From positions 509,048-573,047 of the forward strand of contig NZ_QGTQ01000002.1 of assembly GCF_003182255.1 (NCBI RefSeq): 64,000 bases of DNA, in the 5' to 3' direction. Position 1 is the first letter of the stretch. Every line of letters starts with the position of its first letter. The notes under the pieces were generated by a model. The model made no database searches. It worked only from the letters and a program-made list of their open reading frames with translations, and was not told the DNA's origin. The translations under genes and the position numbers were made by a program. Source of the DNA: Paenibacillus cellulosilyticus (GTDB lineage Bacteria; Bacillota; Bacilli; Paenibacillales; Paenibacillaceae). Positions 17,444-26,095 of this stretch are shown here, in pieces.

Positions 17444-18196
17444 TTATCCGAGCCCTGAAATACGACTCGCCGTAACGGCTACCGCTTCGCGGATCGCGTC
17501 ACGTCTGCTTTCCCATTCAAACACACTTATCGAGCAGCTGATTGCTGCAACGGCATGACCGTCCGGACGAAATACAGGTGCAGCAGCACAACAAATACCA
17601 ACAACACCTTCCTGCATCTCTTCCGCAATGCCAGTCTGGCGGAACAGCGCGAGCTGTTGGAAGAATGTGTCGCGATCCGTGATCGAATAAGGCGTACTCT
17701 GCTCTCCGATCGTCTGCTCCGGATACAGCTCGTTCAACGTCTGCTCGTCCAGCTTAGACAACAACGCCTTGCCAAGCGCCGTGACATGTGCAGGCAGCCG
17801 AGCACCAGGCGAAGAAGCAAGCCGAAGCGGCGTCTTTGCTTCCTCCATTGCTAGATAGATGACCTCACGACCTTCAAGCCTAGCAAGCTGGAAAGTGGCG
17901 CCTACTGATGCGGCAGCCGTTCGCGCCTCCCGGTGGAATGCAGCTACAAAATCAAACTGTCTGAAAAACGCATTGCCAATCGCACCCGCAGTCGATCCGA
18001 GCGAGTATGTATCATCCTCGTTCTTCTCGATCCATCGAAGCGACTCCAGCGTGTACAGCAGCGAGAACATCGAGCTCTTGTTCACATCGAGCCTTCTTGC
18101 GAGATCGATCAGGCGAAGTCGTGCAGGCTCGGCCGCTACGAGAAGCATGACATCGTTCGCACGCCGAACTGCAGGAACCTGATATTTGTCCGTCAA
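17444..18196 (-). CDS. IclR-family transcriptional regulator
   Basis: 250 residues with an N-terminal winged helix-turn-helix (about residues 5-68, RLIDLARRLDVNKSSMFSLL) and a C-terminal GAF-like effector domain (about 80-250), including LPAHVTALGKALLS and GICCAAAPVF. IclR proteins bind small metabolites such as sugar acids or aromatic acids. The start is a TTG at 18196, with GGAGG about 10 bases upstream. It lies between the SDR-FAH operon and the divergent sugar isomerase gene and probably controls one or both. A good inverted repeat is in the divergent spacer. Confidence 0.92.
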   Translation of the reverse strand: MTDKYQVPAVRRANDVMLLVAAEPARLRLIDLARRLDVNKSSMFSLLYTLESLRWIEKNEDDTYSLGSTAGAIGNAFFRQFDFVAAFHREARTAAASVGATFQLARLEGREVIYLAMEEAKTPLRLASSPGARLPAHVTALGKALLSKLDEQTLNELYPEQTIGEQSTPYSITDRDTFFQQLALFRQTGIAEEMQEGVVGICCAAAPVFRPDGHAVAAISCSISVFEWESRRDAIREAVAVTASRISGLG

Positions 18197-18228
18197 ACGG
18201 TACTAGCCTCCATTCTGGGTGGATCATT

Positions 18229-18259
18229 TGGTTCTGATTTGGTTTTATATACAGAACCA
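18229..18259. promoter_or_regulatory. Candidate IclR operator in the divergent spacer
   Basis: A perfect 8-bp inverted repeat, TGGTTCTG (18229-18236) and CAGAACCA (18252-18259), is separated by 15 bases. TGGTTTTATATA is also repeated in direct orientation at 18239 and 18259. The place, just upstream of the iclR-type gene, fits autoregulation. Confidence 0.5.
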
Positions 18260-18444
18260 TGGTTTTATATATTGGTATTGTATCATGGTTTTTCGGGATG
18301 GATCAATATCCATCATTGACTTTCGATTGATTGCTGCAGCATTAAGCGCGCTGAATCCTGTGTTACAATGAAGCTGTAGTCGAAATTCCAATAAATCACT
18401 GTTATTCATCATTGAATATTTCATTTCAGAAGGGATGTTACTCG

Positions 18445-19311
18445 ATGATTTGTTCTGTCTTTACCGTTGCAACGCCAGATTTGTCACCACAAGAGCTGCT
18501 GACTGCAGCGAAGGAAGCCGGAATTAGCGCGATCGAATGGCGGTGCACACGCATTCCGGACAGCATGAAGAATGATCCGCCTTCCTTCTGGGGTAACAAT
18601 CGATGCACGTTAGACCCGGATGCCTCGCCGCAATTGCTGGCTGAGCTTCGTGAAGCAACCGCTGCTCATGGACTGCGTTCGCTCGCAGTCGTCCCTTATT
18701 TGAAGTGCGGGGACCTGGAAGAAACAGAACGTATCTTGTCGGTAGCGTCTGCACTTGGCGCATCGTATATCCGACTCGGTGTGCCCGGATACAATGGCAG
18801 CCGTCCATATGGAGAATTGCTGCAAGAGGGACAAGCCTATATTCGCGAAGCTGAGAAACTGACTCGTCGTTATGGTGTCAAAGGCCTTGTTGAGACGCAT
18901 CATGCTACAATCGCGCCAAGCGCCTCGCTCGCTCTTCGTCTGATCGAAGGCTGCAACCCGGAAGATATCGGCGTGCTGTATGATCCAGGCAACCTCATAC
19001 ATGAAGGTTTTGAGCAATACCGGATGGGTCTGGAACTGCTTGGTCCCTATCTCGCACATGTCCATGTAAAAAATGCCGGCTGGATACCTGCATCCGATAG
19101 CACGAATCCGCTTGATCCTGCATCGTGGCGCTGCGCTTGGCAGCCTGTTGCGAATGGTATCGTTCCATGGAAACGTGTTCTTGAAGACTTGAAGGCGGTC
19201 GGTTATGAAGGCGCTTTCGGTATCGAGGACTTCAGCGGTGCCTATAACAGCAGCGAAATGCTGCAATTGTTCGTTCGCCAGATGAACGCATGGTGGGAGG
19301 AACTGCAATAG
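18445..19311 (+). CDS. Sugar phosphate isomerase/epimerase-like TIM barrel
   Basis: About 288 residues of the AP-endonuclease-2-like TIM-barrel fold. Metal-ligand regions are visible as VETHHATIAPS, GVLYDPGNLIHEG, HVHVKNAG and FGIEDFSG. Such enzymes isomerise or epimerise keto sugars or their phosphates, or dehydrate inositols. An ATG at 18445 with AAGGGA about 9 bases upstream is preferred over the ATG at 18412. It is divergent from the IclR gene, so it may be part of the same catabolic regulon (inference). Confidence 0.85.
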   Translation: MICSVFTVATPDLSPQELLTAAKEAGISAIEWRCTRIPDSMKNDPPSFWGNNRCTLDPDASPQLLAELREATAAHGLRSLAVVPYLKCGDLEETERILSVASALGASYIRLGVPGYNGSRPYGELLQEGQAYIREAEKLTRRYGVKGLVETHHATIAPSASLALRLIEGCNPEDIGVLYDPGNLIHEGFEQYRMGLELLGPYLAHVHVKNAGWIPASDSTNPLDPASWRCAWQPVANGIVPWKRVLEDLKAVGYEGAFGIEDFSGAYNSSEMLQLFVRQMNAWWEELQ

Positions 19312-19425
19312 GCAAGGGCAGAGACTTAACCATCGCCCGATTATATGTATAACATTGGCGTTCCACGGAGAAAACAACGAGGATTGTATTTTTTCTCCGC
19401 CCTCCGCTTGAAGGGAGAACGTCCA

Positions 19426-20295
19426 ATGAAACAACAGTCTATAACTTGTCTGCTGATCGTCCTTGCACTTATGCTCGCCAATCCGATCGACGCTTCGGCC
19501 CAGCCGTCTGCAGCCAATCATGAAGCAGATGACCATGCAGCTATCTCGATCGAAACCAGCGACGCCATGCAATCGACAGAGCAGTACAATTCGTTCGCCC
19601 GCACACGTAAGAAGCAGCGGAAGCAGGCTGTCATGAGCTGGGTCACGCTGGAGAAGCGTTACCCAGGCGCGTTTGTCACACATGGACCTCGCAATGTACG
19701 ACGTGCCGCGCTTACGTTTGACGATGTGCCGGATCCACGCTATACAGGCAAGGTGCTAGACGTGCTTGCGCGCTATAACGTGAAAGCGACTTTCTTCGTG
19801 CTTGGTTCACTCGCTGCACGTTATCCTGCGCTCGTACGCCGCATGGAGCGTGAAGGGCATACCGTGGGCAATCACTCTTACAACCATGCCGTATTCTCGC
19901 AATTGACCGCCGAACAGTATAACCGCCAAATTGCACGTACAGATGCGATTCTCGCGCCGCTCGTTGGATATAGTCCGCGGTATATCCGACCGCCTTATGG
20001 CGAGATTCGCTCGGCGCAGGTGCAGTGGGCGAAGCGCAACGGCTACGTGATTGTGAACTGGGACGTCGATTCCGTCGATTGGCGAAGCCTGCGCAGCCGT
20101 GCGGTTATTATCAACGTCCGTAAAACACTTCAGCCTGGCTCGATCATCCTCCAACACGCGGGCGGAGGCGCTACACAGGACCTGTCAGGAACCGTTGAGG
20201 CGCTGCCTGTCATCATCCGAATGCTCAAGAACAAAGGGTATGAGCTTGTAACGATCCCGGAGATGTTGGGCTCATCCGACGGTCGACGGCAGTGA
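19426..20295 (+). CDS. Secreted polysaccharide deacetylase (NodB family)
   Basis: 289 residues. A signal peptide (about residues 1-25, ending ASA) is followed by a polar linker and a NodB domain (about 90-275). Motif 1 is LTFDDVPDP with two Asp, the metal motif is GNHSYNHAVF (two His), motif 3 is RPPYGE and motif 4 is WDVDSVDW; the last His is in LQHAGG. These enzymes deacetylate peptidoglycan or other acetylated glycans outside the cell. In the usual TFDDGPD motif the Gly is a Val here. AAGGGAG precedes the ATG at 19426. Confidence 0.92.
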   Translation: MKQQSITCLLIVLALMLANPIDASAQPSAANHEADDHAAISIETSDAMQSTEQYNSFARTRKKQRKQAVMSWVTLEKRYPGAFVTHGPRNVRRAALTFDDVPDPRYTGKVLDVLARYNVKATFFVLGSLAARYPALVRRMEREGHTVGNHSYNHAVFSQLTAEQYNRQIARTDAILAPLVGYSPRYIRPPYGEIRSAQVQWAKRNGYVIVNWDVDSVDWRSLRSRAVIINVRKTLQPGSIILQHAGGGATQDLSGTVEALPVIIRMLKNKGYELVTIPEMLGSSDGRRQ

Positions 20296-20624
20296 CTGCT
20301 TCCGCGATGTCATGGTGGAGCTGGCTGCAGAGCGGACCCGGCTCTAGCCTGTTCTAACGGACACAGCAGCTGTTATCCGGCTTGAGATGGACTCTAGCTG
20401 AACCTAACGGACTCAGACGTCGTTATTGTGCATCAACCGCCTATAGCGAGGCGACAAACAGCTAATTAAGAACGCTGAAGTCCGTTAGGAATGCCGTATT
20501 CAAAAAATGAGCAGCGTAGCGTCTCTCATGTCCATTAGGCGCGGCGAGAGCCGATTCATACCCGATGCGATAGCGCGCCTGCGTTACATAAAGGCGCCTT
20601 GGCCACTTCTCCGGCCTACACAAA
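20296..20624. repeat. Intergenic region with TAACGGAC repeats
   Basis: No gene is visible. TAACGGAC occurs at 20355 and again exactly 50 bases later at 20405, each followed by ACAG or TCAG and then GTTAT, and its inverted form GTCCGTTA is at 20480. This looks like a short degenerate intergenic repeat family. I recall similar repeats in Paenibacillus genomes. Confidence 0.55.
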
Positions 20625-20670
20625 CAACAAGAAAGCGGAGGCGCAATATTGCACCTCCGCTTTCTTGTTG
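20625..20670. terminator. Bidirectional terminator between the deacetylase and LysM/3D genes
   Basis: An almost perfect 23-bp inverted repeat (CAACAAGAAAGCGGAGG against CCTCCGCTTTCTTGTTG plus an inner GCAAT/ATTGC pair) is followed by TTTTTA on the plus strand. Confidence 0.85.
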
Positions 20671-20700
20671 CTTTTTAGCGCGAGCCAGATGATCGATGAA

Positions 20701-21387
20701 TCAAGATTCCAGTACGTACACCTTCACGTATTGAAAACCGAAGTTACTCACTTCAGATGCCGTGCCTGGGACGAACATGTCAATGCGATTACCTTTAATC
20801 GCGCTTCCTACATCCAGTGCCGTAGCGAGCATTCCCCCGACAGGGAGTCCCGCGAAGTCGTAGCCGACTATGTACAGCTTCGTACCCAATGGAATCTGTG
20901 ATGGATCGACTGCCACTGTACCTACCTTGAGCGAATTACCGAAGTAATCAAGCCCGCCCCAACCGCCATTTTCGGCCGGATCTGCTGAATAGGCGGTGGC
21001 CGTCATCTGAATCGTTCGAGCTACGTCGTACTGCTTACCACTGACAGTCACACTGTCGTTGCTAACTGCACTTGCTGCTGTTGAAACCGACGTTGCAGGC
21101 GTAGATGCCAGCTTAAACGTATTGTTAATCGTCGGAATCGAGAGTCGCTGCCCTTCGATAATATTGTTCGGATTTACATTCGGATTAGCTGCAGCAATCT
21201 GCTGCACCGTAAGCCCGTAATATTGGGACAGCGTCCAGAACGTCGTCGTCTTCGTCGCCACGTGAACAGAAGCCGCATCGGCAGATGCCGCGGACCAAGC
21301 GATCGAAACGCCAAGAAGAGCGGCAGCGGCTGTACGAGCCCACTGCTTCAAACATTTTGAAAACGGTTTCATTGATGATTGCGTCAT
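20701..21387 (-). CDS. Secreted LysM and 3D-domain cell-wall protein
   Basis: 228 residues. An N-terminal signal peptide (to about residue 39, ASADAAS) is followed by one LysM repeat (about 41-85, FWTLSQYYGLTVQQIAAANP) and a short Ser/Thr linker. The C-terminal 3D domain (about 130-228) includes IPLGTKLYI and ALDVGSAIKGNRIDMFV, with the three Asp that name it. Such proteins (YocH-like in B. subtilis) bind and cut peptidoglycan as lytic transglycosylases. GGAGG lies about 11 bases before the ATG. A c-di-AMP riboswitch is upstream, so expression should fall when c-di-AMP is high. Confidence 0.93.
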   Translation of the reverse strand: MTQSSMKPFSKCLKQWARTAAAALLGVSIAWSAASADAASVHVATKTTTFWTLSQYYGLTVQQIAAANPNVNPNNIIEGQRLSIPTINNTFKLASTPATSVSTAASAVSNDSVTVSGKQYDVARTIQMTATAYSADPAENGGWGGLDYFGNSLKVGTVAVDPSQIPLGTKLYIVGYDFAGLPVGGMLATALDVGSAIKGNRIDMFVPGTASEVSNFGFQYVKVYVLES

Positions 21388-21410
21388 TAAGTTGTAATCC
21401 TCCTGTGTAT

Positions 21411-21573
21411 ACGCCTACGAGGTTAGTTGTCGGATTCGGTTAAGGAGTCACCCTACGCATAATCCAACTGGTCAAGGCCAGCTGATCTGCGATTCACCCC
21501 GAGGATTCAGCACAGCAGACTGCCTGTACTGATTTCCATGAATCTCCCCCGCACGTTAGTTTCGGCTCGCGTA
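21411..21573 (-). ncRNA. c-di-AMP (ydaO/yuaA) riboswitch
   Basis: The minus strand carries the conserved blocks of the ydaO-type aptamer in order: GCCGAAAC, CGGGGGA, CGGGGTGAATCGC, TAGGGTGACTCC, CCGAATCCGACAACTAACCT and finally CGTAGGCG. The aptamer binds c-di-AMP and turns off cell-wall and osmolyte genes (established). It ends about 24 bases before the LysM/3D start, so the switch may act on translation or through a terminator I cannot place. Confidence 0.92.
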
Positions 21574-21868
21574 AAACAATACCACATTAGACTCACCCAT
21601 GAAACTGGTAAATGACGCCACAACTTGTTCAGCCTTACTCCCGCCTGCATTTCATTGAAACGTCTGTCGCTACTCTGTGATTGATTGAAATGTGTATTGT
21701 TCCGAAAAATGAAGCTGCTTGGAAGACAAAAACTCGTAAAGTCTTATCTTTGTACAAATGCCGTTGCAGGCACGATTCCTGCGTGAATACAATGGCATAG
21801 CATTTGTATATGGAAGCTGTTTGTCCCGTTACACGGACCTGGCTCGTAATTGGAGGTCGTTGCATTAC
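21574..21868. other. Divergent spacer between the riboswitch and manC
   Basis: No supported gene. The reading frame of manC extends back to 21758, but with no ribosome binding site. The region should hold the promoters for the riboswitch transcript and for the manC operon. I could not assign them. Confidence 0.5.
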
Positions 21869-22900
21869 ATGATGAACATCATGATCATGGCCGGCGGCAA
21901 AGGTACCCGGTTCTGGCCCCGCAGCGTCAAAACGATACCTAAGCAATTCCTGTCATTCGGCTCGGGACCTACGCTCATCCAGCAGACTGTTGACCGATTC
22001 CGGCGCCTTGTGCCTGATGAACGTCTATTCATTGCAGCTCCATCCGCACACATCCCGCTCGTAACCAGCCAATTACCTTCTCTAGCCACTGAACAAATCT
22101 TCATCGAGCCGGAGCAAAAAGGGACTGCCGCGTGTATCGCTTATGCTGCCTATTCTATGCTGGCCAAAGGCGACGATCGCCCGATCGTATTCGTGCCGGC
22201 AGATCAATATGTTGCTGATGATGACGTCTACCTTGCTGCCATCGAGCGTGCGGCACAAGCTGCGTCGGCAGCAAACTCCATCGTTACGCTCGGTATCCGG
22301 CCAGATCGCCCCGATACCGGATTCGGCTACATGGAGATTGAACCCGATGAGGGCGAGATAGAAACAGACGCAGGGGACCTGCTGCATAAAGTCAAACGTT
22401 TCATAGAGAAGCCTGACGCTGCTACAGCGGAAGTGCTTATTCAGCAGCATAATGTGTATTGGAACAGCGGCATCGTCGCCTGGCGCCCCTCTTCGATCAT
22501 GCATCACATTACGCAGAAAGAACCAGAACTATGGCGCCCGTTCAAAGACCATCAAGGTGATGCTGCGCTAGCCTATGCAGCGATACCCGAGCTGTCTATC
22601 GACTACGCTATTCTGGAGAAGACCGATGAGATCCGATGCATTCCGATTGATTGCGGCTGGGACGATATCGGATCTTGGGCTGCTTTTCGCCGGCACCATG
22701 TTCCAGATGCTGATGGCAATGTGGCGAAGGGAGCCATTCGGCTGTACGAGAGTGAAGGCAACACCGTCTACTCAGAGACAGAGACGCTGCTCATCGGGGT
22801 ATCCGATCTTATCGTCGTCTCCACCCCACACGGCCTGCTCGTCTGTCACCGGTCCGAGGAGCCTCGCCTGAAACATTGGCTGAACGAATCATCGAGGTGA
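21869..22900 (+). CDS. manC: Mannose-1-phosphate guanylyltransferase
   Basis: About 343 residues, the nucleotidyltransferase part of ManC without the C-terminal isomerase domain. The pyrophosphorylase signature is MAGGKGTRFWPRS near the N-terminus, with FVPADQYVADDDVYL and FIEKPDAATA further on. It makes GDP-mannose from mannose-1-phosphate and GTP. GGAGGT (21852-21857) precedes the tandem ATG codons at 21869 and 21872. The next gene starts 7 bases after the stop and encodes a GDP-sugar reductase-like protein, so the pair probably makes a GDP-deoxyhexose for glycan synthesis. Confidence 0.9.
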   Translation: MMNIMIMAGGKGTRFWPRSVKTIPKQFLSFGSGPTLIQQTVDRFRRLVPDERLFIAAPSAHIPLVTSQLPSLATEQIFIEPEQKGTAACIAYAAYSMLAKGDDRPIVFVPADQYVADDDVYLAAIERAAQAASAANSIVTLGIRPDRPDTGFGYMEIEPDEGEIETDAGDLLHKVKRFIEKPDAATAEVLIQQHNVYWNSGIVAWRPSSIMHHITQKEPELWRPFKDHQGDAALAYAAIPELSIDYAILEKTDEIRCIPIDCGWDDIGSWAAFRRHHVPDADGNVAKGAIRLYESEGNTVYSETETLLIGVSDLIVVSTPHGLLVCHRSEEPRLKHWLNESSR

Positions 22901-22907
22901 TGCAAGC

Positions 22908-23864
22908 GTGAAGGCACTTATTACGGGCGTCACCGGCTTTGTCGGCAGCCACCTGGCATCGTATTTGCTCGGCGAAGGCATCGAGGTCGTCGGCACCTGC
23001 CGCAGGCAGCGTGACGGAAGCGTTCCACCGACAGTCGAGAACATTCGCCTAGTCGAATGCGAGCTGCGCGATAAAACGGCAGTCGAGGCCGTTATCGCTG
23101 CCGAACGTCCGGATTATTTGTTCCACCTGGCTGCACAAAGCTTCGTCCCCGCTTCCTGGGCATCGCCCGGCGACACGATTCATAACAACGTAGCAGGCCA
23201 GGTGCATTTGCTTGATGCGATCCGACGGCTTAAGCTGCCGACGAAGGTGCTCATTGCAGGCTCAAGCGAAGAATATGGCGAGGTGCTTGCCGATGAGATC
23301 CCTGTGAATGAGCACAATCCTCTCCGACCAATGAATCCATACGCCATTAGCAAGATCGCGCAAGATTTTCTCGGCATGCAATATTATCGTCAATATGGCA
23401 TTCCTGTCGTCCGAATGCGGACGTTCAATCATATTGGCCCCGGGCAAAGCGAGCATTTCGTCACCTCCAGCTTTGCCAAACAGATCGCTGAGATCGAGAA
23501 AGGGCTGCGCCCGCCGGTGCTGTACGTTGGCAATCTAGACGCTCAGCGCGACTTCACTGATGTTCGCGACGTCGTTCGCGCCTACTGGTTAGCGATTCAG
23601 CATGGTGCGCCAGGTGACTGCTACAACATCGCCTCAGGCCGGAGCCATTCGATCGGTGAGTTGCTGCAGCTGTTATTATTGCTGTCCCCCATCACGGTCT
23701 CCGTTCAGCAAGACGCGGCTCGCATGCGGCCATCGGACGTTCCAATCGTCGTTGGCAATGCAGCCAAATTCACCCGTCTGACCGGCTGGACACCCGAAAT
23801 CCCAATCGAAACGACGATGCAGGCTGTTCTCCACTATTGGCGTACTCTGCTCAGCCAGAGCTGA
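22908..23864 (+). CDS. GDP-6-deoxy-mannose reductase-like (Rmd-like) sugar epimerase/dehydratase
   Basis: 318 residues of the extended SDR family. NAD(P)-binding GVTGFVGSHLASYLL is at the N-terminus, and the catalytic part is GSSEEYGEV with Tyr-x3-Lys as YAISK. Motifs RTFNHIGPGQ and MRPSDVPIVVGN resemble Rmd, the enzyme reducing GDP-4-keto-6-deoxymannose to GDP-D-rhamnose. No separate GDP-mannose dehydratase (Gmd) gene is visible in this window, so it must lie elsewhere or this enzyme does another step. The start is a GTG at 22908 with GAGGTG upstream, overlapping the manC stop region. It is in an operon with manC. Confidence 0.75.
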   Translation: MKALITGVTGFVGSHLASYLLGEGIEVVGTCRRQRDGSVPPTVENIRLVECELRDKTAVEAVIAAERPDYLFHLAAQSFVPASWASPGDTIHNNVAGQVHLLDAIRRLKLPTKVLIAGSSEEYGEVLADEIPVNEHNPLRPMNPYAISKIAQDFLGMQYYRQYGIPVVRMRTFNHIGPGQSEHFVTSSFAKQIAEIEKGLRPPVLYVGNLDAQRDFTDVRDVVRAYWLAIQHGAPGDCYNIASGRSHSIGELLQLLLLLSPITVSVQQDAARMRPSDVPIVVGNAAKFTRLTGWTPEIPIETTMQAVLHYWRTLLSQS

Positions 23865-23932
23865 CACGACACGACAGCCTGTTATGCCACATGCTTAACG
23901 GAGTTGATTCTTAAGAGGGCAGGTGAACAAAC

Positions 23933-26095
23933 ATGGCATCCCGTACAGCTAGAAGCTCATCCCGCTCCAAGACTCGTTCTTCCAGCGCGCGCAAACGATC
24001 CGTCCGATCTCGCTCTCGTTCGAGGGCATCGAAGTCTTCTAAACCTTCTAAGCTGCGGCGCAAGCGCGGCACCATTTACTCCAATCGCCGCCGACGCCGT
24101 GCGATGGGCAAACGCCGAAAGCGCACTTATGCCAAAGCAAGTCCTCCTCAGCATGTTCAACCGGCTTGGGAACGTTACGAGCGCGATCCGCAATACGGTA
24201 CCTACGATCCCGGTCATGTAGATCATGCGCCAGTTATTATGGATAAGAAACCGCTGATCCGCCCCGTTACGATCATCATCCTAACATGGAATGGTCTTGA
24301 CTATACGCGAAAATGTCTAGCCGCCCTTCAGCCTTCTCTGCAGGAGGGGATGACCGAGGTGCTTGTATTCGATAATGGCAGCACCGACGGTACGGTCAGC
24401 TACTTACAATCGATTCCATGGGTGAAGCTCATTCCCCACCCGATCAATATTGGTTTCGTCGCAGGCAATAACGCCGCATTGCCCTATGCACTACCGGACA
24501 GCGACATCGTCCTGCTCAACAATGATATTCTAGCCGAGCAGCACGACTGGCTGTCGAAGCTGCAAGAAACAGCCTACCAATCTCGTGACATCGGCATTGT
24601 TGGCTGCCGCCTGCACGGACCAGAGGGCCAGCTGCATCATGCGGGCACTTACATCCTGCCGGATGATCTGACAGGCCAGCAGATCGGCGGCGAGGAACAT
24701 GATCTTCGCCAATACACAGGGATCCGCGATGTGCAGGGCGTTATTTTTGCAGCAGCTTATTTGAAACGGGAGCTCATCCAACGGATCGGCTTCTTGGACA
24801 CTGACTATTTCTCCTACTTCGAAGATACCGATTACTGCTTGAAGGCAATCATGTCCGGCTACCGTGTCGTCTGCGACGGACGCGTCACGCTGCATCATTA
24901 CCACAATACGTCTACTCGCGTGAATGGCGTCGACTTCTGGGATATGTACAACAAATCACGCGAAGTGTTCCGGCGCAAATGGGCGGTACCGCTTGAGACA
25001 CGCTACGAGAGCCGCGTCAATTGGCAGTCACTTGCCTTCCTCTCCTTGTACGGGTATACGGAGACGTCGAGGAACTTGATGCTTGCACTTGATCGCAGTC
25101 ACGTAAAAGTGTCTTATCGTTATGTGTACGGGCCGGGAACACCAATGCCATTCGGTGAGCCTGAGACAGGGCCGGACAACCGGATCAACTTGTTCAAGAA
25201 ACGGTCGACAGCAGGTGATCGTGTCCATATCGTATATGCGCAGGGCGATGTTTTTTTCAAAAATGACGGCGACTACAAAATCGGCTACACGATGCTGGAG
25301 GTCGACGGCCTCCCTGCGGACTGGGTGCAGCAGTGCAACATGATGAATGAAGTATGGGTACCTTCTCGCTTCAATCTTCAGACGTTCCGTGACAGCGGCG
25401 TTCATGTACCGATTCAAGTTATGCCGCTCGGCGTCGACCCTGAATATTTCCACCCTCACATTCGAGGCAAACGGTTCTCCGACAAGTTCACCTTCTTGTC
25501 CGTATTCGAGTGGGGCGAGCGCAAATCGCCGGAGACGTTGTTCGAAGCATTTGGCACGGCTTTCCATGGACGGGATGATGTACTGCTTGTCTGTAAAATC
25601 ATTAATAATGATCCTACCATCGACGTACCGTCCGAAATTCGCAAGCTAAGACTCGGGTCTGCCGCAGACCGTATTCTTGTGCTGCATAATGATAAAATCC
25701 CGTCGCACTGGATGGGCAGCCTGTATCGCTCCGCAGACTGCTTCGTATTGCCAACTCGCGGCGAAGGCTGGGGCATGCCGATTCTGGAGGCTATGGCTTG
25801 TGGTCTTCCGGTTATTGCGACCAACTGGAGCGCGCAGACAGAGTTCATGACCGAGTCGAACAGCTATCCGCTTCGGGTGAAACGTCTTGTCCCTGCAGAA
25901 GCAAGATGTGTTTACTACCACGGCTTCAACTGGGCGGAGCCGGATCTGAATCATCTGATCGAAATGATGCGTTATGTCGCTGACCATCCGCAGGAAGCAG
26001 CCGAGAAAGGCCGTGCCGCAGCCGCTGACATGCATAGTCGTTTCACATGGGACCATGCAGCCGCTAGAATGAAAAACCGGTTGCTGATGTTATGA
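23933..26095 (+). CDS. Two-domain glycosyltransferase (GT2 plus GT4) with Arg/Ser/Lys-rich tail
   Basis: 720 residues. Residues 1-65 are extremely basic, rich in Arg, Ser and Lys (for example RSRSRSRASKSSKPSKLRRK). A GT2 domain follows (about 105-330) with VTIIILTWNGLDYTRKCL, DNGSTDG and LNNDIL. A second, GT4-like domain is at about 400-720 with FLSVFEWGERKSPETL and EGWGMPILEAMACGLPVIAT. The protein should add at least two sugars. The basic tail has no membrane helix and could bind nucleic acid, the acidic coat or lipid surfaces (inference). The next gene overlaps by 4 bases (ATGA) and has a similar tail. Confidence 0.9.
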   Translation: MASRTARSSSRSKTRSSSARKRSVRSRSRSRASKSSKPSKLRRKRGTIYSNRRRRRAMGKRRKRTYAKASPPQHVQPAWERYERDPQYGTYDPGHVDHAPVIMDKKPLIRPVTIIILTWNGLDYTRKCLAALQPSLQEGMTEVLVFDNGSTDGTVSYLQSIPWVKLIPHPINIGFVAGNNAALPYALPDSDIVLLNNDILAEQHDWLSKLQETAYQSRDIGIVGCRLHGPEGQLHHAGTYILPDDLTGQQIGGEEHDLRQYTGIRDVQGVIFAAAYLKRELIQRIGFLDTDYFSYFEDTDYCLKAIMSGYRVVCDGRVTLHHYHNTSTRVNGVDFWDMYNKSREVFRRKWAVPLETRYESRVNWQSLAFLSLYGYTETSRNLMLALDRSHVKVSYRYVYGPGTPMPFGEPETGPDNRINLFKKRSTAGDRVHIVYAQGDVFFKNDGDYKIGYTMLEVDGLPADWVQQCNMMNEVWVPSRFNLQTFRDSGVHVPIQVMPLGVDPEYFHPHIRGKRFSDKFTFLSVFEWGERKSPETLFEAFGTAFHGRDDVLLVCKIINNDPTIDVPSEIRKLRLGSAADRILVLHNDKIPSHWMGSLYRSADCFVLPTRGEGWGMPILEAMACGLPVIATNWSAQTEFMTESNSYPLRVKRLVPAEARCVYYHGFNWAEPDLNHLIEMMRYVADHPQEAAEKGRAAAADMHSRFTWDHAAARMKNRLLML

